Assembly (NCBI GenBank): GCA_008080815.1
Contig: VMDM01000028.1
Span: 1 to 36,011 of the forward strand
DNA: 36,011 nucleotides
Direction: 5' to 3'
From: Candidatus Nitrosopumilus sp.
GTDB taxonomy: Archaea > Thermoproteota > Nitrososphaeria > Nitrososphaerales > Nitrosopumilaceae
Numbering within the stretch: the stretch's first letter is position 1; each line of letters begins with the position of its first letter. Of the stretch, positions 1 to 7,697 are shown piece after piece. A program made the translations under genes and the position numbers. The notes beneath the pieces are model-generated. The model did no database searches and was not told the DNA's origin. It saw nothing but the letters and a program-made list of their open reading frames with translations.

Positions 1-232
1 CTTCAAGTGAGATTCCTGGATGGATTAAAAACAACGCAGGCTGGTGGGCTGATGGAACAATTGATGACGCTTCATTTATTCAAGGTGTACAGTTCTTGAT
101 TAAAGAAAATATCTTGCAAATTCCTCCCACAACTCAAGGTGCAGGAACTTCAAGTGAGATTCCTGGATGGATTAAAAACAACGCAGGCTGGTGGGCTGAT
201 GGAACAATTGATGACGCTTCATTTATTCAAGG
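1..232 (+). repeat. 85-nt direct repeat, period 147 nt
   Basis: Bases 1-85 and 148-232 are identical as read by eye and encode the core of the two tail modules. The linker between them is unrelated. Identity at the DNA level, including wobble positions, suggests recent duplication or gene conversion between the modules. Confidence 0.85.
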
Positions 233-275
233 AATTCAGTTCTTGATTAAAGAAGGAATTCTCAGAGTTCAGTAG
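1..275 (+). CDS. C-terminal end of a secreted protein with two W-x-K-N-N-A-G-W-W-A-D tail repeats (partial)
   Basis: The reading frame is open from base 3 and stops with TAG at 273-275; the start lies upstream of the window. Only the tail is visible: two copies of a module of about 34 residues beginning I-P-G-W-I-K-N-N-A-G-W-W-A-D-G, with the second I-P codon pair exactly 147 nt (49 residues) after the first. A short Pro/Thr/Gly/Ser linker separates them. The next two larger genes carry the same kind of tail. I do not recognise a named domain; modules like this occur at the ends of exported proteins of ammonia-oxidising archaea, so a surface role is likely but inferred. The N-terminal function cannot be seen. 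Confidence 0.85.
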   Translation, partial: SSEIPGWIKNNAGWWADGTIDDASFIQGVQFLIKENILQIPPTTQGAGTSSEIPGWIKNNAGWWADGTIDDASFIQGIQFLIKEGILRVQ

Positions 276-311
276 TAAGGTTTTAAATTAATTTTGTGAG
301 TAGATAGTGTA

Positions 312-518
312 ATGAAAGATATCAATGACATAATGCCAAAAATTCCCAATATGAGATGGGGAGCATTAATGAATCGTCCGCCAACTAATGAGAAAGTTGA
401 AGAGATGAACAAAATTTTCCCCAGCAATGGTAAATGGCACACTGTCTTTGAAGATAAAGAATCTGTGACAATTGACGGAAAAGAGATTCGTAAAAAAGAT
501 CCGGCAAAGTGGACTTAG
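312..518 (+). CDS. Small hypothetical protein, 68 residues
   Basis: An ATG-started frame ending in TAG at 516-518. The product is soluble, mixed in charge and rich in lysine and asparagine, with no signal peptide, membrane segment or cysteine. It reads M-K-D-I-N-D near the start and ends K-W-T. I do not recognise a family. It lies 36 nt after the preceding secreted-protein gene and its stop is 1 nt before the TTG proposed as start of the next gene, so the two may be co-transcribed. Codon use looks like that of its neighbours, which supports a real gene. Function unknown. Confidence 0.6.
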   Translation: MKDINDIMPKIPNMRWGALMNRPPTNEKVEEMNKIFPSNGKWHTVFEDKESVTIDGKEIRKKDPAKWT

Positions 519-519
519 A

Positions 520-2076
520 TTGAAAGTAAATTTTCTTCTAGTTGTAATTTTTTCATTAATTTTGTTCTCATCAGGAATTAATCTTGTTTATTCACATGGA
601 CTAGGAAGTGAAACCTTACCTCCTGTTGACTATAACGGAAAACAAATTACAATTGAAGTCTCTTCAACTCAAAAAACTGATGAAACTGGTGATGATCAAC
701 AAATTTCAATTGCTCTTATTGATTTTGAATCCAAAATCACTCTTAGAGATGTAACATTTCTAATTAAATCTGAAAAAGGTAATCAATTTCTTTTTGAAAA
801 GGAATTCAAAGCAGATAATGGATTTTTAGTTTTTAATTTTGTCTCAGAAAATAATGACTCTCTAGTAATTGAAGAAGTAGAAGATACCAATCCATTTGGT
901 TCTTTGTTGGGACTTGAGAGCAGATTAATCAATGTAAAGGGTCCAAAATTAAGTGATGGTGGTTTATACAAATTTGATATTGAAATTTTAACAATTGGTG
1001 ATTACTCACAAAATCTGACAAATACTTTGGAATTTAATGCAGGAATTTCACTTCCTCAAATAAGTTCAAAGATAATTGATGATCCTGATTTTGGACCTCA
1101 AACAATTGATCTTATTTCATTTTATGATGAAATTTCTGATTTTTCCTATGATGCAAATTCCAAACAATTTTCATTTTTTATGCCATTTGATTGGTCTGAA
1201 TCAAATATCGAACAAACTTCTGTTGTTCATGAAGAAATTGACATTCCAAAGGGATTTGGTCCACTTCTTGTTTCAGGATATTCAATATCTGTAAATGATG
1301 TGAAATTGGAAGATAATGTAGTAACTATCGATGATTACTTTTCTGAAAAACGCTTGGTTCATTTTACAATTTATCAAAAGGAATTAGAAAAAATTTCTGC
1401 AAATTCTAACAATGAATCTGGAATGCATTTTCTTATCAAACCTGATAGAGATTACACACACTTGAGCTCAGTGACAGACAATGGTCAATTCCGAATTCTT
1501 GTTTCTTGGGAACCTGAAAATCTTTCAAGTAATTCAAATGGAAAATTAATTTTTGATATAACTGATGTATTTTTACGAAATAAACCAGTATCTACCAATT
1601 ACGATCTTAAAATAATTCAAAATAAACAAATTATCTTTGATACATCTGGTGTAAGTATTGATTCAAGAGATGTACACAATACAGTTGAATTTTTCATTCC
1701 TGAAAATATTTCTGGAATAGTTTATCTAAATTTTGAAAATTTGGGAAACAATCCACTTGCCAAAACCTCTTTTCCAATTGTTATTGACAGTAAATTAATT
1801 CAAAATCAAACAAATATTCCTGGATGGATTAAAAATAATGCCGGCTGGTGGGCTGATGGAACAATTGATGATAATACCTTCATTCAGGGAATTGAATTTA
1901 TGATTAAAACCCAAATCATTGTAATTCCTGAAACCCAACAAAAATCAATTGATTCACAAGAAATTCCTAGCTGGATTAAAAATAATGCAGGCTGGTGGGC
2001 TGATGGAACAATTGATGATAGTACATTTGTAAATGGTTTGCAATATTTAGTAGCAAATGGAATTATACAAATTTAG
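520..2076 (+). CDS. Secreted protein with signal peptide and two C-terminal tail repeats
   Basis: I place the start at TTG 520 rather than the upstream in-frame ATG at 472. From 520 the protein begins M-K-V-N-F-L-L-V-V-I and runs straight into a classic signal peptide ending near V-Y-S-H-G, and the start falls just after the stop of the previous gene. The 518-residue product is mostly beta-rich, polar and free of further membrane segments, as expected of an extracellular protein. Two tail modules start near residues 433 and 482 (I-P-G-W-I-K-N-N-A-G-W-W-A-D-G and I-P-S-W-I-K-N-N-A-G-W-W-A-D-G), again 49 residues apart. No enzyme motif was seen. Likely surface or secreted, function unknown. Confidence 0.8.
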   Translation: MKVNFLLVVIFSLILFSSGINLVYSHGLGSETLPPVDYNGKQITIEVSSTQKTDETGDDQQISIALIDFESKITLRDVTFLIKSEKGNQFLFEKEFKADNGFLVFNFVSENNDSLVIEEVEDTNPFGSLLGLESRLINVKGPKLSDGGLYKFDIEILTIGDYSQNLTNTLEFNAGISLPQISSKIIDDPDFGPQTIDLISFYDEISDFSYDANSKQFSFFMPFDWSESNIEQTSVVHEEIDIPKGFGPLLVSGYSISVNDVKLEDNVVTIDDYFSEKRLVHFTIYQKELEKISANSNNESGMHFLIKPDRDYTHLSSVTDNGQFRILVSWEPENLSSNSNGKLIFDITDVFLRNKPVSTNYDLKIIQNKQIIFDTSGVSIDSRDVHNTVEFFIPENISGIVYLNFENLGNNPLAKTSFPIVIDSKLIQNQTNIPGWIKNNAGWWADGTIDDNTFIQGIEFMIKTQIIVIPETQQKSIDSQEIPSWIKNNAGWWADGTIDDSTFVNGLQYLVANGIIQI

Positions 2077-2129
2077 TAATGAAAAATCACTTGTTTTATA
2101 TTCTAATTATGAGTAATTAGACTGAAATC

Positions 2130-3395
2130 TTGAAGATAACTAATTATTTTAAAAAAATCAATTTACAAAAAAATTTCTTTTTACTAGTATTCCTATTTTC
2201 AGTCAGTTCGATTTACTTTTCATTTTCAGAAAATGCTTACGGTGAAATTTTTATTCCAAAACAAGAATATGATGGATATTTTGATACCGAATCTGTATAC
2301 ACTGTTGTTGGAAACGTAAAAAATCAAAATGAATTTGCTGTAATTCCCACAATTACAATTACTGTGATTGATAATGGTAATGAAATAAAAAAATCATTTC
2401 AACATGTTCCAATTCCTGCAATGTATGATATTCCATTTAAAATAAAAATTCCTGAAATAAAAAGTGAAAATCCAGAATTACTTCCTGCAGAAATACAATA
2501 TACAATTACTGAAAAAGATTCAATTAATCTTCAAGTAATTTATGATCGAACTCTAGTTACACATGAAGATGGTCATGTAACAGGTAGAATACAAAATATT
2601 GGTTATGAAACTGTCTATAATCCAAAGGTCTACGCAATCGTTCATGGTTATGAAAAATATATTTTAGATGTTGCACACAACATAGAAAAAATTGAAAAAA
2701 TAGAACCTGGTGAAATTGTTACTTTTTCAATTTATCCTGATCCTTCTGTAACAGACCCTGTTAGATTCTATTCTTGCTTTGCAGCAGTAGATACCACTGT
2801 TATTCCAATAAGTATTCCCAAGAATGATGGAATATTTGATTTCAGATATGATGCAGGTGCATGGTTTTCTGCTGCAAAATTCAATGATGATGGGACCGAA
2901 TTATCCATAAGAGGTTACAATAGTTATCCGTTTGAAACTTTTGTAAATTTTGAATTTACTCCAATATCTGGAGATGAAAAATTTCAAGTCTTAGTTGACG
3001 ATGAGCCTATTGATTTCATACAGAGTGTTGATGAGATGGGACAATTCCATGTAGCATTTAATATGAAACCATATTTTCAGGAATTCGTAACAATTTCAGG
3101 CTTTGAAGAAGGAATTCCTGTAAATATTTCAAAAACTCCATTATGGATGAAAAATAATGCAATGTGGTGGGCAGAGAATCAATCATCTGATTCTGAATTT
3201 TTAGAGGATGTGAATTTTCTTTTTGATAAAGGAGTCATTTTTGTTGCAGGACGGCAAATTGTTCCAGAATCTTCATGGGAAATTCCTCAATGGTTTAAAT
3301 TTACTGCTGAGTGGTGGGCAGAAGATAAAATTTCTGAAGATGAATTTCTTAATGCAATAGAAAATCTTGTCAAACGTGAAATAATCAAAATTTAG
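2130..3395 (+). CDS. Secreted protein with divergent tail repeats
   Basis: TTG start at 2130. The 421-residue product has a charged N-terminus, a hydrophobic stretch at about residues 15-35 and a probable cleavage site near N-A-Y-G-E, so it is exported. The body is beta-rich and resembles tandem Ig-like folds, with phrases such as V-V-G-N-V-K-N-Q-N and G-R-I-Q-N-I-G typical of FxLYD-like or CARDB-like domains; this is a weak resemblance. The tail has two divergent modules at residues 336 and 385 (P-L-W-M-K-N-N-A-M-W-W-A-E and P-Q-W-F-K-F-T-A-E-W-W-A-E), once more 49 residues apart. It is the third such gene in a row. Function unknown; probably cell surface. Confidence 0.8.
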   Translation: MKITNYFKKINLQKNFFLLVFLFSVSSIYFSFSENAYGEIFIPKQEYDGYFDTESVYTVVGNVKNQNEFAVIPTITITVIDNGNEIKKSFQHVPIPAMYDIPFKIKIPEIKSENPELLPAEIQYTITEKDSINLQVIYDRTLVTHEDGHVTGRIQNIGYETVYNPKVYAIVHGYEKYILDVAHNIEKIEKIEPGEIVTFSIYPDPSVTDPVRFYSCFAAVDTTVIPISIPKNDGIFDFRYDAGAWFSAAKFNDDGTELSIRGYNSYPFETFVNFEFTPISGDEKFQVLVDDEPIDFIQSVDEMGQFHVAFNMKPYFQEFVTISGFEEGIPVNISKTPLWMKNNAMWWAENQSSDSEFLEDVNFLFDKGVIFVAGRQIVPESSWEIPQWFKFTAEWWAEDKISEDEFLNAIENLVKREIIKI

Positions 3396-3430
3396 ATTTT
3401 TTAAAAAATTATTCAAAACAAATAATCTTA

Positions 3431-3450
3431 TTATAGAAATTTTTTTCTAT
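3431..3450 (+). promoter_or_regulatory. TATA box and overlapping inverted repeat upstream of the rhomboid gene
   Basis: TTATAG at 3431-3436 ends 23 nt before the TTG start at 3459, the spacing of a leaderless archaeal promoter. A perfect 7-bp inverted repeat (ATAGAAA at 3433-3439, TTTCTAT at 3444-3450, 4-nt spacer) overlaps it. Confidence 0.5.
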
Positions 3451-3458
3451 TATACTAG

Positions 3459-4241
3459 TTGCTACCATTAAGAGATGAAAATCCGCATCCGCCAGGTTGG
3501 AAACCAAGAGTAACATATGCTCTCATTGCTGTAAATGTGATAGTTTTCTTTTTTGAAGTAGCAGTTACGGGACAATTTTTTGATTTTACAAATCAAAATG
3601 CATTTAATTTGTTCTATAATTGGGGTGCAGTTCCAGGTTGTGTTGTTGGAGGAAATGTATTAAACATTGATTTTGGTGCAGGACCAGTAAGAATTTCATG
3701 CCCTGATGCACCGTATGTTTCACTACTTAGTTCAATCTTTCTTCATGGTGGTTTAATGCATCTTGGAGGAAATATGTTGTTTTTATGGATATTTGGTGAT
3801 AATATTGAATTAAAATTTGGAAGAGCAAAATATCTTGGAATTTATTTAATGTGGGGAATTGGAGCTGGTTTAATCCATATTCTAGGTGATGTAAATAGTG
3901 CAATTCCCGCTGTTGGTGCATCAGGTGCAATCTCTGGAGTTCTTGGAGCTTATCTTGTAATATTTCCCAAAGCTAGAATCATGACTTTCATGATGTTAGG
4001 ATTCTTTTGGAGAATGATGCATATTCAGGCACGATGGTTTCTTCCATTTTGGCTAGTCTTCCAAAATCTACTTCCATTTTTTGTAGGTGGATTTGGTGTT
4101 GCTGGAGGTGGCGTGGCTTATCTAGCTCACATTGGTGGTTTTGTAATTGGACTTGCAACTGGATATCTTTACAAAAAGACACATGGTTCAGAATTCACTT
4201 ATGGTACCCGTTACGGATACAGAGCTGGCGATTATAGATAG
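3459..4241 (+). CDS. Rhomboid-family intramembrane serine protease
   Basis: This 260-residue protein has the multi-helix layout of rhomboids, which cut substrates inside the membrane. The catalytic serine is in G-A-S-G-A at S155 and the partner histidine in A-H-I-G-G at H224. The conserved H-G-G-L-M-H-L-G-G-N stretch precedes them in the expected order, and a W-G-A-V-P motif is present in the first large loop. The start is TTG 3459, supported by the TATA box 23 nt upstream. It follows three genes for exported proteins; whether it processes any of them is not shown. The family call is firm, the substrate unknown. Confidence 0.93.
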   Translation: MLPLRDENPHPPGWKPRVTYALIAVNVIVFFFEVAVTGQFFDFTNQNAFNLFYNWGAVPGCVVGGNVLNIDFGAGPVRISCPDAPYVSLLSSIFLHGGLMHLGGNMLFLWIFGDNIELKFGRAKYLGIYLMWGIGAGLIHILGDVNSAIPAVGASGAISGVLGAYLVIFPKARIMTFMMLGFFWRMMHIQARWFLPFWLVFQNLLPFFVGGFGVAGGGVAYLAHIGGFVIGLATGYLYKKTHGSEFTYGTRYGYRAGDYR

Positions 4242-4280
4242 TCTCTAAAGAATAAATGAATGCAAATTTTTTAAATTTAC

Positions 4281-4457
4281 ATGCCATTGATTAAAGTCTC
4301 AATGTATCCTGGGAGAACTCAGGAACAAAAAGACGAGTATGCAAAAGCAATTACAAAAGCAGCAGTAGACATCTTGAAGACAAAAGATAGTCACGTAATT
4401 GTAATCTTTGAGGATAATCCCAAAGAAAATTGGTTTTTAGCTGGAAACCAACTTTAA
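4281..4457 (+). CDS. 4-oxalocrotonate tautomerase family protein, 58 residues
   Basis: A 58-codon frame beginning ATG CCA, giving M-P-L-I-K-V-S-M-Y-P-G-R-T. After removal of methionine the N-terminal proline would be the catalytic base of the tautomerase superfamily. The R-T-x-E-Q-K stretch followed by a long helix, then V-I-V-I-F-E-D-N-P-K-E-N-W-F-L-A-G, matches the short (about 60-residue) 4-OT-type monomer, which works as an oligomer. The substrate cannot be told. It lies 39 nt after the rhomboid gene with an AT-rich stretch in front. Confidence 0.88.
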   Translation: MPLIKVSMYPGRTQEQKDEYAKAITKAAVDILKTKDSHVIVIFEDNPKENWFLAGNQL

Positions 4458-4506
4458 TTCTTTTTCAATTCCATTACTTGAAATTATTTTTTCATGAAGG
4501 TTTATC

Positions 4507-4513
4507 TTATAAT
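4507..4513 (+). promoter_or_regulatory. TATA box for the nitrilase-family gene
   Basis: TTATAAT ends 22 nt before the ATG at 4535, consistent with a leaderless transcript. Confidence 0.55.
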
Positions 4514-4534
4514 GATGCACAAATAATTTAGAAC

Positions 4535-5341
4535 ATGAAAATAGCAGTTGTTCAATTTAAAGCCTCAATTAAAAAAGAAGAAAATTTAAAAAAAATTATT
4601 CAATACATTTCAAAAGCTTCAAAAAATAATTCTAGTCTCGTAGCATTTCCTGAATTTATGATGTTTTATACAAATTCAAAACAAACAGCAAAACAACTGG
4701 CAGAAAATTCAGAAACAATTGATGGAAATTTTGTTAAATCAATTGCGTTATCTGCAAAAGAAAATAAAATTCAAGTTGTTGGTTCATTTTATGAAAAAAG
4801 TAATAAAAAAGATCGTGTATATGATACTTCGTTCATAATTGATCAAAATGGAAAATTAATTTCATCTTATAGAAAAATTCATCTCTATGATGCATTAGGT
4901 TTTAGGGAATCTGATAAGATGAAATCAGGCTCAAAAATTTCCAAGCCTGTAAAGACTTCAATTGGAAAATTAGGTATGATGATTTGCTATGATTTGAGAT
5001 TTCCTGAGATGTCTAGAACATTGGCAATTGCTGGTTCCGAAGTACTTGTAATTCCTTCTGCATGGGTAAAAGGAAAAAGTAAGGAAGAACATTGGATAAC
5101 AATTAACAAAACTAGAGCAATTGAAAATGGTTGTTACGTAATTGCTCCTGATCATGTAGGTAACATCTACTGCGGAAGAAGTCTTGTAGTTGATCCCTAT
5201 GGAAAAATTTTACTTGATATGAAAAAACGACAAGGTATTGGTTATGCAAACATTGATCTTAAAAAAATTAAAGAAACCAGAAAAGTTCTTCCACTATTAA
5301 AAAATAGAAGAACAGATGTTTATCCTACTTTACGGGTTTAA
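4535..5341 (+). CDS. Carbon-nitrogen hydrolase (nitrilase/omega-amidase-like)
   Basis: A 268-residue single-domain nitrilase-superfamily enzyme. The catalytic triad is visible: E40 in F-P-E-F, K114 in Y-R-K-I-H-L and C151 in M-I-C-Y-D-L-R-F-P-E. The last motif and the length match the Nit2/omega-amidase branch, which hydrolyses amides of small dicarboxylic acids, although related members act on other amides such as deaminated glutathione. It should be cytosolic, with no signal peptide. Its 3' end overlaps the convergent zinc-ribbon gene by 17 nt. Family certain, substrate inferred. Confidence 0.92.
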   Translation: MKIAVVQFKASIKKEENLKKIIQYISKASKNNSSLVAFPEFMMFYTNSKQTAKQLAENSETIDGNFVKSIALSAKENKIQVVGSFYEKSNKKDRVYDTSFIIDQNGKLISSYRKIHLYDALGFRESDKMKSGSKISKPVKTSIGKLGMMICYDLRFPEMSRTLAIAGSEVLVIPSAWVKGKSKEEHWITINKTRAIENGCYVIAPDHVGNIYCGRSLVVDPYGKILLDMKKRQGIGYANIDLKKIKETRKVLPLLKNRRTDVYPTLRV

Positions 5342-5786
5342 TTCTTGTTTTACAATTAAAATTGGAACATTGACTAGTCCAACTTTGTTTTCGTGAATAG
5401 CGAAAAATTATCAGTGGCCAAGAGCATTCCATACATGGCTTCTTTGTAGCTCGAAGCTTTGCTTTTTGAAGTAATGGTGATGATGCTGTACATCCTCCGT
5501 AAAAATTTGAACAACCCATGAATCTCTTTTTTGTTGTTCTTGAACGAATTACCATTAACTGACCTACTTTACACAATGGACAGGCAACAAGTCCCTTTTT
5601 TGGAGAATTTGTACCTAAAATCATGTATTTTTTTTCTTTTGATGACCATGAGAGATAACCATTTGAATCTAAATATTGTAAGATCTCTTTTTTGAAAAGT
5701 TCAATTTTGGACTTGGTGATTTTTACTTTGTGTCTAGATGTCTCTTTTTTTATTTGAATTATCTTTTGACTTGTTTTACTTTTCAA
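5325..5786 (-). CDS. Topoisomerase-type zinc-ribbon protein, hypothetical
   Basis: A 153-residue basic protein read from TTG at 5786. The first 50 residues are lysine-rich and helical. The rest holds C-P-L-C-K-V-G-Q-L then F-M-G-C-S-N-F-Y-G-G-C, followed by C-M-E-C and C-S-N-F-N-C. The C-P-x-C...G-C-S-N-F pattern is that of the zinc ribbons at the end of bacterial topoisomerase I (zf-C4_Topoisom), here without any catalytic domain. A nucleic-acid-binding role is likely but not shown. The gene is divergent from the thiolase operon (50 nt between starts) and convergent with the amidase. The exact start is uncertain because no ATG is available nearby. Confidence 0.75.
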   Translation of the reverse strand: MKSKTSQKIIQIKKETSRHKVKITKSKIELFKKEILQYLDSNGYLSWSSKEKKYMILGTNSPKKGLVACPLCKVGQLMVIRSRTTKKRFMGCSNFYGGCTASSPLLQKAKLRATKKPCMECSWPLIIFRYSRKQSWTSQCSNFNCKTRIKPVK

Positions 5787-5808
5787 TGAAGATATTACTA
5801 AAACGATT

Positions 5809-5814
5809 TTTATA
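5809..5814 (+). promoter_or_regulatory. TATA box for the thiolase/DUF35 operon
   Basis: TTTATA ends 23 nt before the ATG at 5837, within the 50-nt divergent promoter region. Confidence 0.6.
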
Positions 5815-5836
5815 GGGATTCAGGTCAGTCTGTTTT

Positions 5837-6991
5837 ATGGAAAAGGTTTGCGTTCTTGGTGCTGGAAGTACCAAATATGGAAAATTACCTGATAGTATTG
5901 CAGATATAACCACTCAGGCATCAGTTGCAGCCATAGAGAGTGCTGGAATTAGTCCAAAAGATATCAAAGCATCTTACATCTCTAACGTTTTCGGTGTTGC
6001 TGATAAACAGGTACACATTGGACCTGTCTTAATGAGTAGACTGGGAATATCTGATAAACCATCATTAACAATTGAATCTGCTTGTGGAAGTGGTTCTGTT
6101 TCATTTAGAGAAGCTTATGCAAATGTTGCAGCCGGCTTTTATGATTGTCTTCTTGTAACTGGTGTTGAAAAAGTAACTCACACAGGTACTGAATGGACAA
6201 CAACATACTTTGCATATTGTTCTGACTTTTTCTATGAAGGTCAAGCAGGTGCATCATTTCCAGGATTGTTTGCATCTATGGCAAGAGCTTACTTGACAGA
6301 GTTTGGTGCAACTGAAGAAGATTTTGCTCAAGTTGCAGTAAAGAATCACGACAACGGTGTTCTTAATCCAAAAGCTCACATGCAAAAGAAAATTACAATT
6401 GATGATGTTATGAAGTCTGCAGTAGTTGCAAGTCCACTAAAACTTTATGATTGCTGTCCATTTTCTGATGGTGCAAGTTCAGTTATCTTATGTTCAGAAA
6501 AATTTGCTAAAGAACATGGTGGAGATTATGTTGAAGTTATTGGTTCAGGACGTGGAGGTTCTCCAGCAGCATTACAAGGAAGAGAACACATGACAACAAT
6601 TCCAAGTACAAAACTTGCAGCAGCAGATGCTTACAAGATGGCAGGTATCACTGCAAAAGATGTAGATTTTGCAGAAGTACATGATTGTTTCACAATTGCA
6701 GAAGTAGTTGATACTGAAGATCTTGGTTTCTTTGAAAAAGGACAAGGCATTCAAGCTGTAAGAGAAGGAAGAACAAAATTAAATTCAGATATCTCAATTA
6801 ATCCATCAGGTGGTCTAAAATCCAAAGGTCATCCAATTGGTGCCACTGGTGTTGGACAAGTTGTTGAAGTTTATGATCAATTAACCGGAAAAGCAGGTGC
6901 AAGAACTGTTAAAGATGCAAAAATTGGTCTTACTCATAATTTTGGTGCAACTGGAGCAAGTTGTGCTGTACATATTTTCCAGAGTGTCTAA
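5837..6991 (+). CDS. SCP2-type thiolase (acetyl-CoA C-acetyltransferase)
   Basis: A 384-residue thiolase-fold enzyme of the SCP2-like archaeal type. The nucleophile is C83 in E-S-A-C-G-S-G, with H282 in E-V-H-D-C-F and H332 in K-G-H-P-I-G-A-T-G. Enzymes of this type condense or cleave acetyl-CoA and acetoacetyl-CoA. In ammonia-oxidising archaea a beta-ketothiolase is needed at the end of the 3-hydroxypropionate/4-hydroxybutyrate carbon-fixation cycle and also for the mevalonate pathway; the sequence does not say which this one serves. It forms an operon with a DUF35 protein whose start is 1 nt after its stop. Confidence 0.92.
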   Translation: MEKVCVLGAGSTKYGKLPDSIADITTQASVAAIESAGISPKDIKASYISNVFGVADKQVHIGPVLMSRLGISDKPSLTIESACGSGSVSFREAYANVAAGFYDCLLVTGVEKVTHTGTEWTTTYFAYCSDFFYEGQAGASFPGLFASMARAYLTEFGATEEDFAQVAVKNHDNGVLNPKAHMQKKITIDDVMKSAVVASPLKLYDCCPFSDGASSVILCSEKFAKEHGGDYVEVIGSGRGGSPAALQGREHMTTIPSTKLAAADAYKMAGITAKDVDFAEVHDCFTIAEVVDTEDLGFFEKGQGIQAVREGRTKLNSDISINPSGGLKSKGHPIGATGVGQVVEVYDQLTGKAGARTVKDAKIGLTHNFGATGASCAVHIFQSV

Positions 6992-6992
6992 G

Positions 6993-7358
6993 ATGTCTAT
7001 TGAACAACAAGTAATTGAACGTGCTAAAGAAGGAAAACTACTTACTCACAAATGTACTAGTTGTGGATTTTTACATCTCTCTACTGCATACTTTTGTGCC
7101 AAATGTGGAAGCAAGGGCTTTGAGGATGTTTTATTGGATGGTGTAGGCTCAATTGCTACCTATACGATTATCACCGTTGCTCCATCTGGCTTTGAAAAAT
7201 ATACTCCATACGCATTTGTCGTAATGGCCGTAGATAATTCAGAACTTAGAATTTCTGGATTTATGGAAGGAATTGCAACCCCTGCAGATTTACCTGTTGG
7301 AACTAGAGCAAAAATTACTGGTTTTGATGAGAGAGGAATTCTCATTCAAAAACAGTAA
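6993..7358 (+). CDS. DUF35-type zinc-ribbon/OB-fold protein, thiolase partner
   Basis: I start at ATG 6993, 1 nt after the thiolase stop, giving 121 residues. A zinc ribbon (C-T-S-C-G...C-A-K-C-G) occupies about residues 18-38 and an OB-fold follows, with G-V-G-S-I-A-T-Y-T-I and the acidic/glycine turn pattern typical of the family. In methanogenic archaea a protein of this kind bridges acetoacetyl-CoA thiolase and HMG-CoA synthase in one complex, and it is found next to SCP2-type thiolases widely. A scaffold or acyl-CoA channelling role with the upstream enzyme is therefore likely. Confidence 0.9.
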   Translation: MSIEQQVIERAKEGKLLTHKCTSCGFLHLSTAYFCAKCGSKGFEDVLLDGVGSIATYTIITVAPSGFEKYTPYAFVVMAVDNSELRISGFMEGIATPADLPVGTRAKITGFDERGILIQKQ

Positions 7359-7428
7359 AAATATTTGCTTGATTAATTAAAAAAATTCAAAATCGATTCT
7401 TAATTATTTTATTTCATTTAGTATTTTC

Positions 7429-7590
7429 ATGTCAGTAGAAATTACATGTGGAAAATGTGGTGAAAAGATTACTACCATGAAGATGCTAAAGTCATTAAAA
7501 GATGTAATGAGTTCTTATGGTGGAAAATGTCCGTCATGTGGACAGAAATTATCAACATCAGAGTTTTCAATGGATATAGAAGAAAAATAG
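7429..7590 (+). CDS. Tiny zinc-ribbon protein, 53 residues
   Basis: The ATG at 7429 opens a 53-codon frame ending TAG at 7588-7590. The product has two knuckles, C-G-K-C-G at residues 7-11 and C-P-S-C-G at 34-38, separated by a short lysine/methionine-rich helix, so it should bind one zinc ion. It ends in an acidic tail. I do not know the partner. It stands alone between the thiolase operon and the HTH/ATP-cone gene, with AT-rich promoter-like DNA upstream. Confidence 0.75.
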   Translation: MSVEITCGKCGEKITTMKMLKSLKDVMSSYGGKCPSCGQKLSTSEFSMDIEEK

Positions 7591-7612
7591 ATCTTCCAAG
7601 AAGCATTTTAAC

Positions 7613-7633
7613 AAAGATCATATTTAGATCTTT
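7613..7633. promoter_or_regulatory. Inverted repeat AAAGATC-N7-GATCTTT
   Basis: Perfect 7-bp arms at 7613-7619 and 7627-7633. It may be the terminator stem of the tiny zinc-ribbon gene or an upstream operator of the next gene; T runs follow it at about 7641-7649. Confidence 0.45.
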
Positions 7634-7657
7634 AGAAAAATTTCTTTTCTATCTCAC

Positions 7658-7672
7658 TTAACATAATGTTAA
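7658..7672. promoter_or_regulatory. Perfect palindrome TTAACAT-A-ATGTTAA overlapping the core promoter of the HTH/ATP-cone gene
   Basis: Seven-bp arms around one central base. It overlaps the likely TATA element TTAATTAA (7669-7676), which ends 22 nt before the ATG at 7698. A homodimeric repressor bound here would block promoter access, so autoregulation by the downstream HTH protein is a reasonable guess. Confidence 0.55.
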
Positions 7673-7697
7673 TTAACCATGATCCTGTCCAGTCATT

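Noticed and set aside
472-519. Extension of the secreted-protein gene back to ATG 472
   Set aside because: The extra 16 residues are basic, overlap the preceding gene and would precede a well-formed signal peptide that begins at TTG 520.
5325-5786. Truncated DNA topoisomerase I
   Set aside because: No catalytic toprim or tyrosine domain is present, and the frame has its own divergent promoter region; it is better seen as a stand-alone zinc-ribbon protein.
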